Source of the DNA: an uncultured Bryobacteraceae bacterium | GTDB lineage: Bacteria > Acidobacteriota > Terriglobia > Bryobacterales > Bryobacteraceae | DNA: 5,792 nt | Assembly: GCA_937921835.1 (NCBI GenBank) | Contig: CAKZVG010000634.1 | Location: forward strand, 1 to 5,792 | Direction: 5' to 3' | Shown here: positions 5,074 through 5,792 of the stretch, piece by piece | Layout: each line of letters begins with the position of its first letter | How positions within the stretch are numbered: position 1 is the stretch's first letter | Position numbers and translations under genes: made by a program | The notes under the pieces: model-generated | Told to the model about the DNA's origin: nothing | Database searches by the model: none | Seen by the model: only the letters and a program-made list of their open reading frames with translations

Positions 5074-5792
5074 CTAATCGAAGCCGAGTGCAAGCTGCCG
5101 GGGGGGCGCGTCACCAGCCGCGGTTATGGCGCGCCCTTCGATCCAGGCGAGTTCGCGCTCACAGCGCTCAAGGACATGTTTGTCCAGGCGGAACAGAGCG
5201 CTCCGCCTGAGCGCCCTGGCGATGGCGGCCGTTTCGGCGCCCCGCCCGGCCGCGCTCGCATAGGCCATGGCGCGGAGTCCGGCTTCCGCGGCCATTTCCC
5301 AGGCTTGGCTTTCCGCCCAACGGAACGCGCTCTCGAACTGTGGCAGGCAGGCGGCGGCGAAAGCGGGATCGGTTGGCCAATTCGAGAAGGCGCGAATCAA
5401 CTGGCGCGCCTGTTCGAGCCGGCTGTCATGGTCCAGCGGCGCAACGGCGCGCGCGGCGGCGCTCAGCCGGAACCGCGACCGGGCCTGGTCCAGCGGTTCC
5501 ACCAAACCCAGGGACTCCAGCCTGAGCACGGCTTCGGCCGCCGCCGGTGTCTGGAGACCGGCCACGGCCGCCGCCAGGGCGAGCGGGAATTCGTTGGCAT
5601 CGCAGGCCGACGCCGCGCGCCACAGCGGCAGTTCCGTCTGGCCGGTGGGAGGCGGGGGCGGTCCCGGCGCACGCGCGGGTTCCAGAGGAAGCGCCTCGAC
5701 ACCGGCGGCGGCAGCCTCCTTGCGCACCAGATACAGCGTGGAGACGCGCCCGCCCGGGACGGGCCATGGCGCGCCGCCGTCCAGCACCAGCA
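5074..5792 (-). CDS. STAND/NB-ARC-like ATPase, C-terminal part (N-terminus beyond the right edge)
   Basis: 238 complete codons are visible before the stop and the frame stays open to the window end, so the N-terminus is missing. An internal GTG at 5785-5787 could be read as a start, but it lies inside what looks like a Walker B strand (LVLDGG), so a truncated view is more likely. Next comes a strand resembling sensor I (VSTLYLVRKEAA, then EALPLEP), a Pro-rich linker (PGPPPPP), a winged-helix-like segment (NEFPLALAAAVAGL, then LRLESLGLVEP and RFRLSAAARAVA), and alanine-rich helices of TPR type (FESAFRWAESQAWEMAAEAGLRAMAYASAAGRG split by short loops). This order is that of NB-ARC regulators and LuxR/SARP-like ATPases. 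The stretch between the putative Walker B and the winged helix is much shorter than usual, so the ATPase may be degenerate. The effector domain, and hence the role, cannot be seen. Confidence 0.55.
   Translation of the reverse strand, partial: LVLDGGAPWPVPGGRVSTLYLVRKEAAAAGVEALPLEPARAPGPPPPPTGQTELPLWRAASACDANEFPLALAAAVAGLQTPAAAEAVLRLESLGLVEPLDQARSRFRLSAAARAVAPLDHDSRLEQARQLIRAFSNWPTDPAFAAACLPQFESAFRWAESQAWEMAAEAGLRAMAYASAAGRGAETAAIARALRRSALFRLDKHVLERCERELAWIEGRAITAAGDAPPRQLALGFD

Overview
The window is GC-rich and densely coded, with very high GC at third codon positions. The gene content is a secreted matrixin protease, a secreted Dabb-fold protein, a FecR-like protein with a DUF5818-like domain and a Gly/Ala-rich tail, and a STAND-type ATPase remnant. 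This mix looks most like a soil Acidobacteriota, probably Bryobacterales/Solibacter-like. That assignment is inferred from gene style and base composition, not from any marker gene.

Layout from left to right. (1) 1-1103, minus strand: most of an O-antigen ligase/polymerase-type membrane protein whose C-terminus lies outside the window. (2) 1104-1283: a divergent promoter region. Both flanking genes have a -10-like box exactly 6 nt before a TTG codon, so both could be leaderless. (3) 1284-2952, plus strand: a small double zinc-ribbon protein followed 7 nt later by a secreted zinc metalloprotease of the matrixin (M10-like) type with C-terminal beta-sandwich domains. (4) 2953-3124: a convergent intergenic gap with two strong hairpins, one of which is a good intrinsic terminator for the minus-strand gene. 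(5) 3125-4036, minus strand: the exported FecR-like/DUF5818-like protein. (6) 4037-4417: a 381-bp gene-free region. It carries sequence blocks resembling the c-di-GMP-I (GEMM-I) riboswitch, a long branched hairpin, and a downstream set of mutually exclusive stems. (7) 4418-5061, plus strand: a 53-codon small ORF with a good ribosome binding site, then a secreted Dabb-domain protein. (8) 5074-5792, minus strand: the C-terminal part of a STAND/NB-ARC-like ATPase that runs off the right edge.

Apart from the zinc-ribbon/matrixin pair and the small ORF/Dabb pair, the genes alternate in direction and are probably independent units. The shared theme is the cell envelope and secretion: surface polysaccharide, secreted protease, exported FecR-like protein and exported Dabb protein. 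The most interesting stretch is the structured leader-like DNA at about 4110-4300. No mobile element, CRISPR array, tRNA or rRNA was seen.
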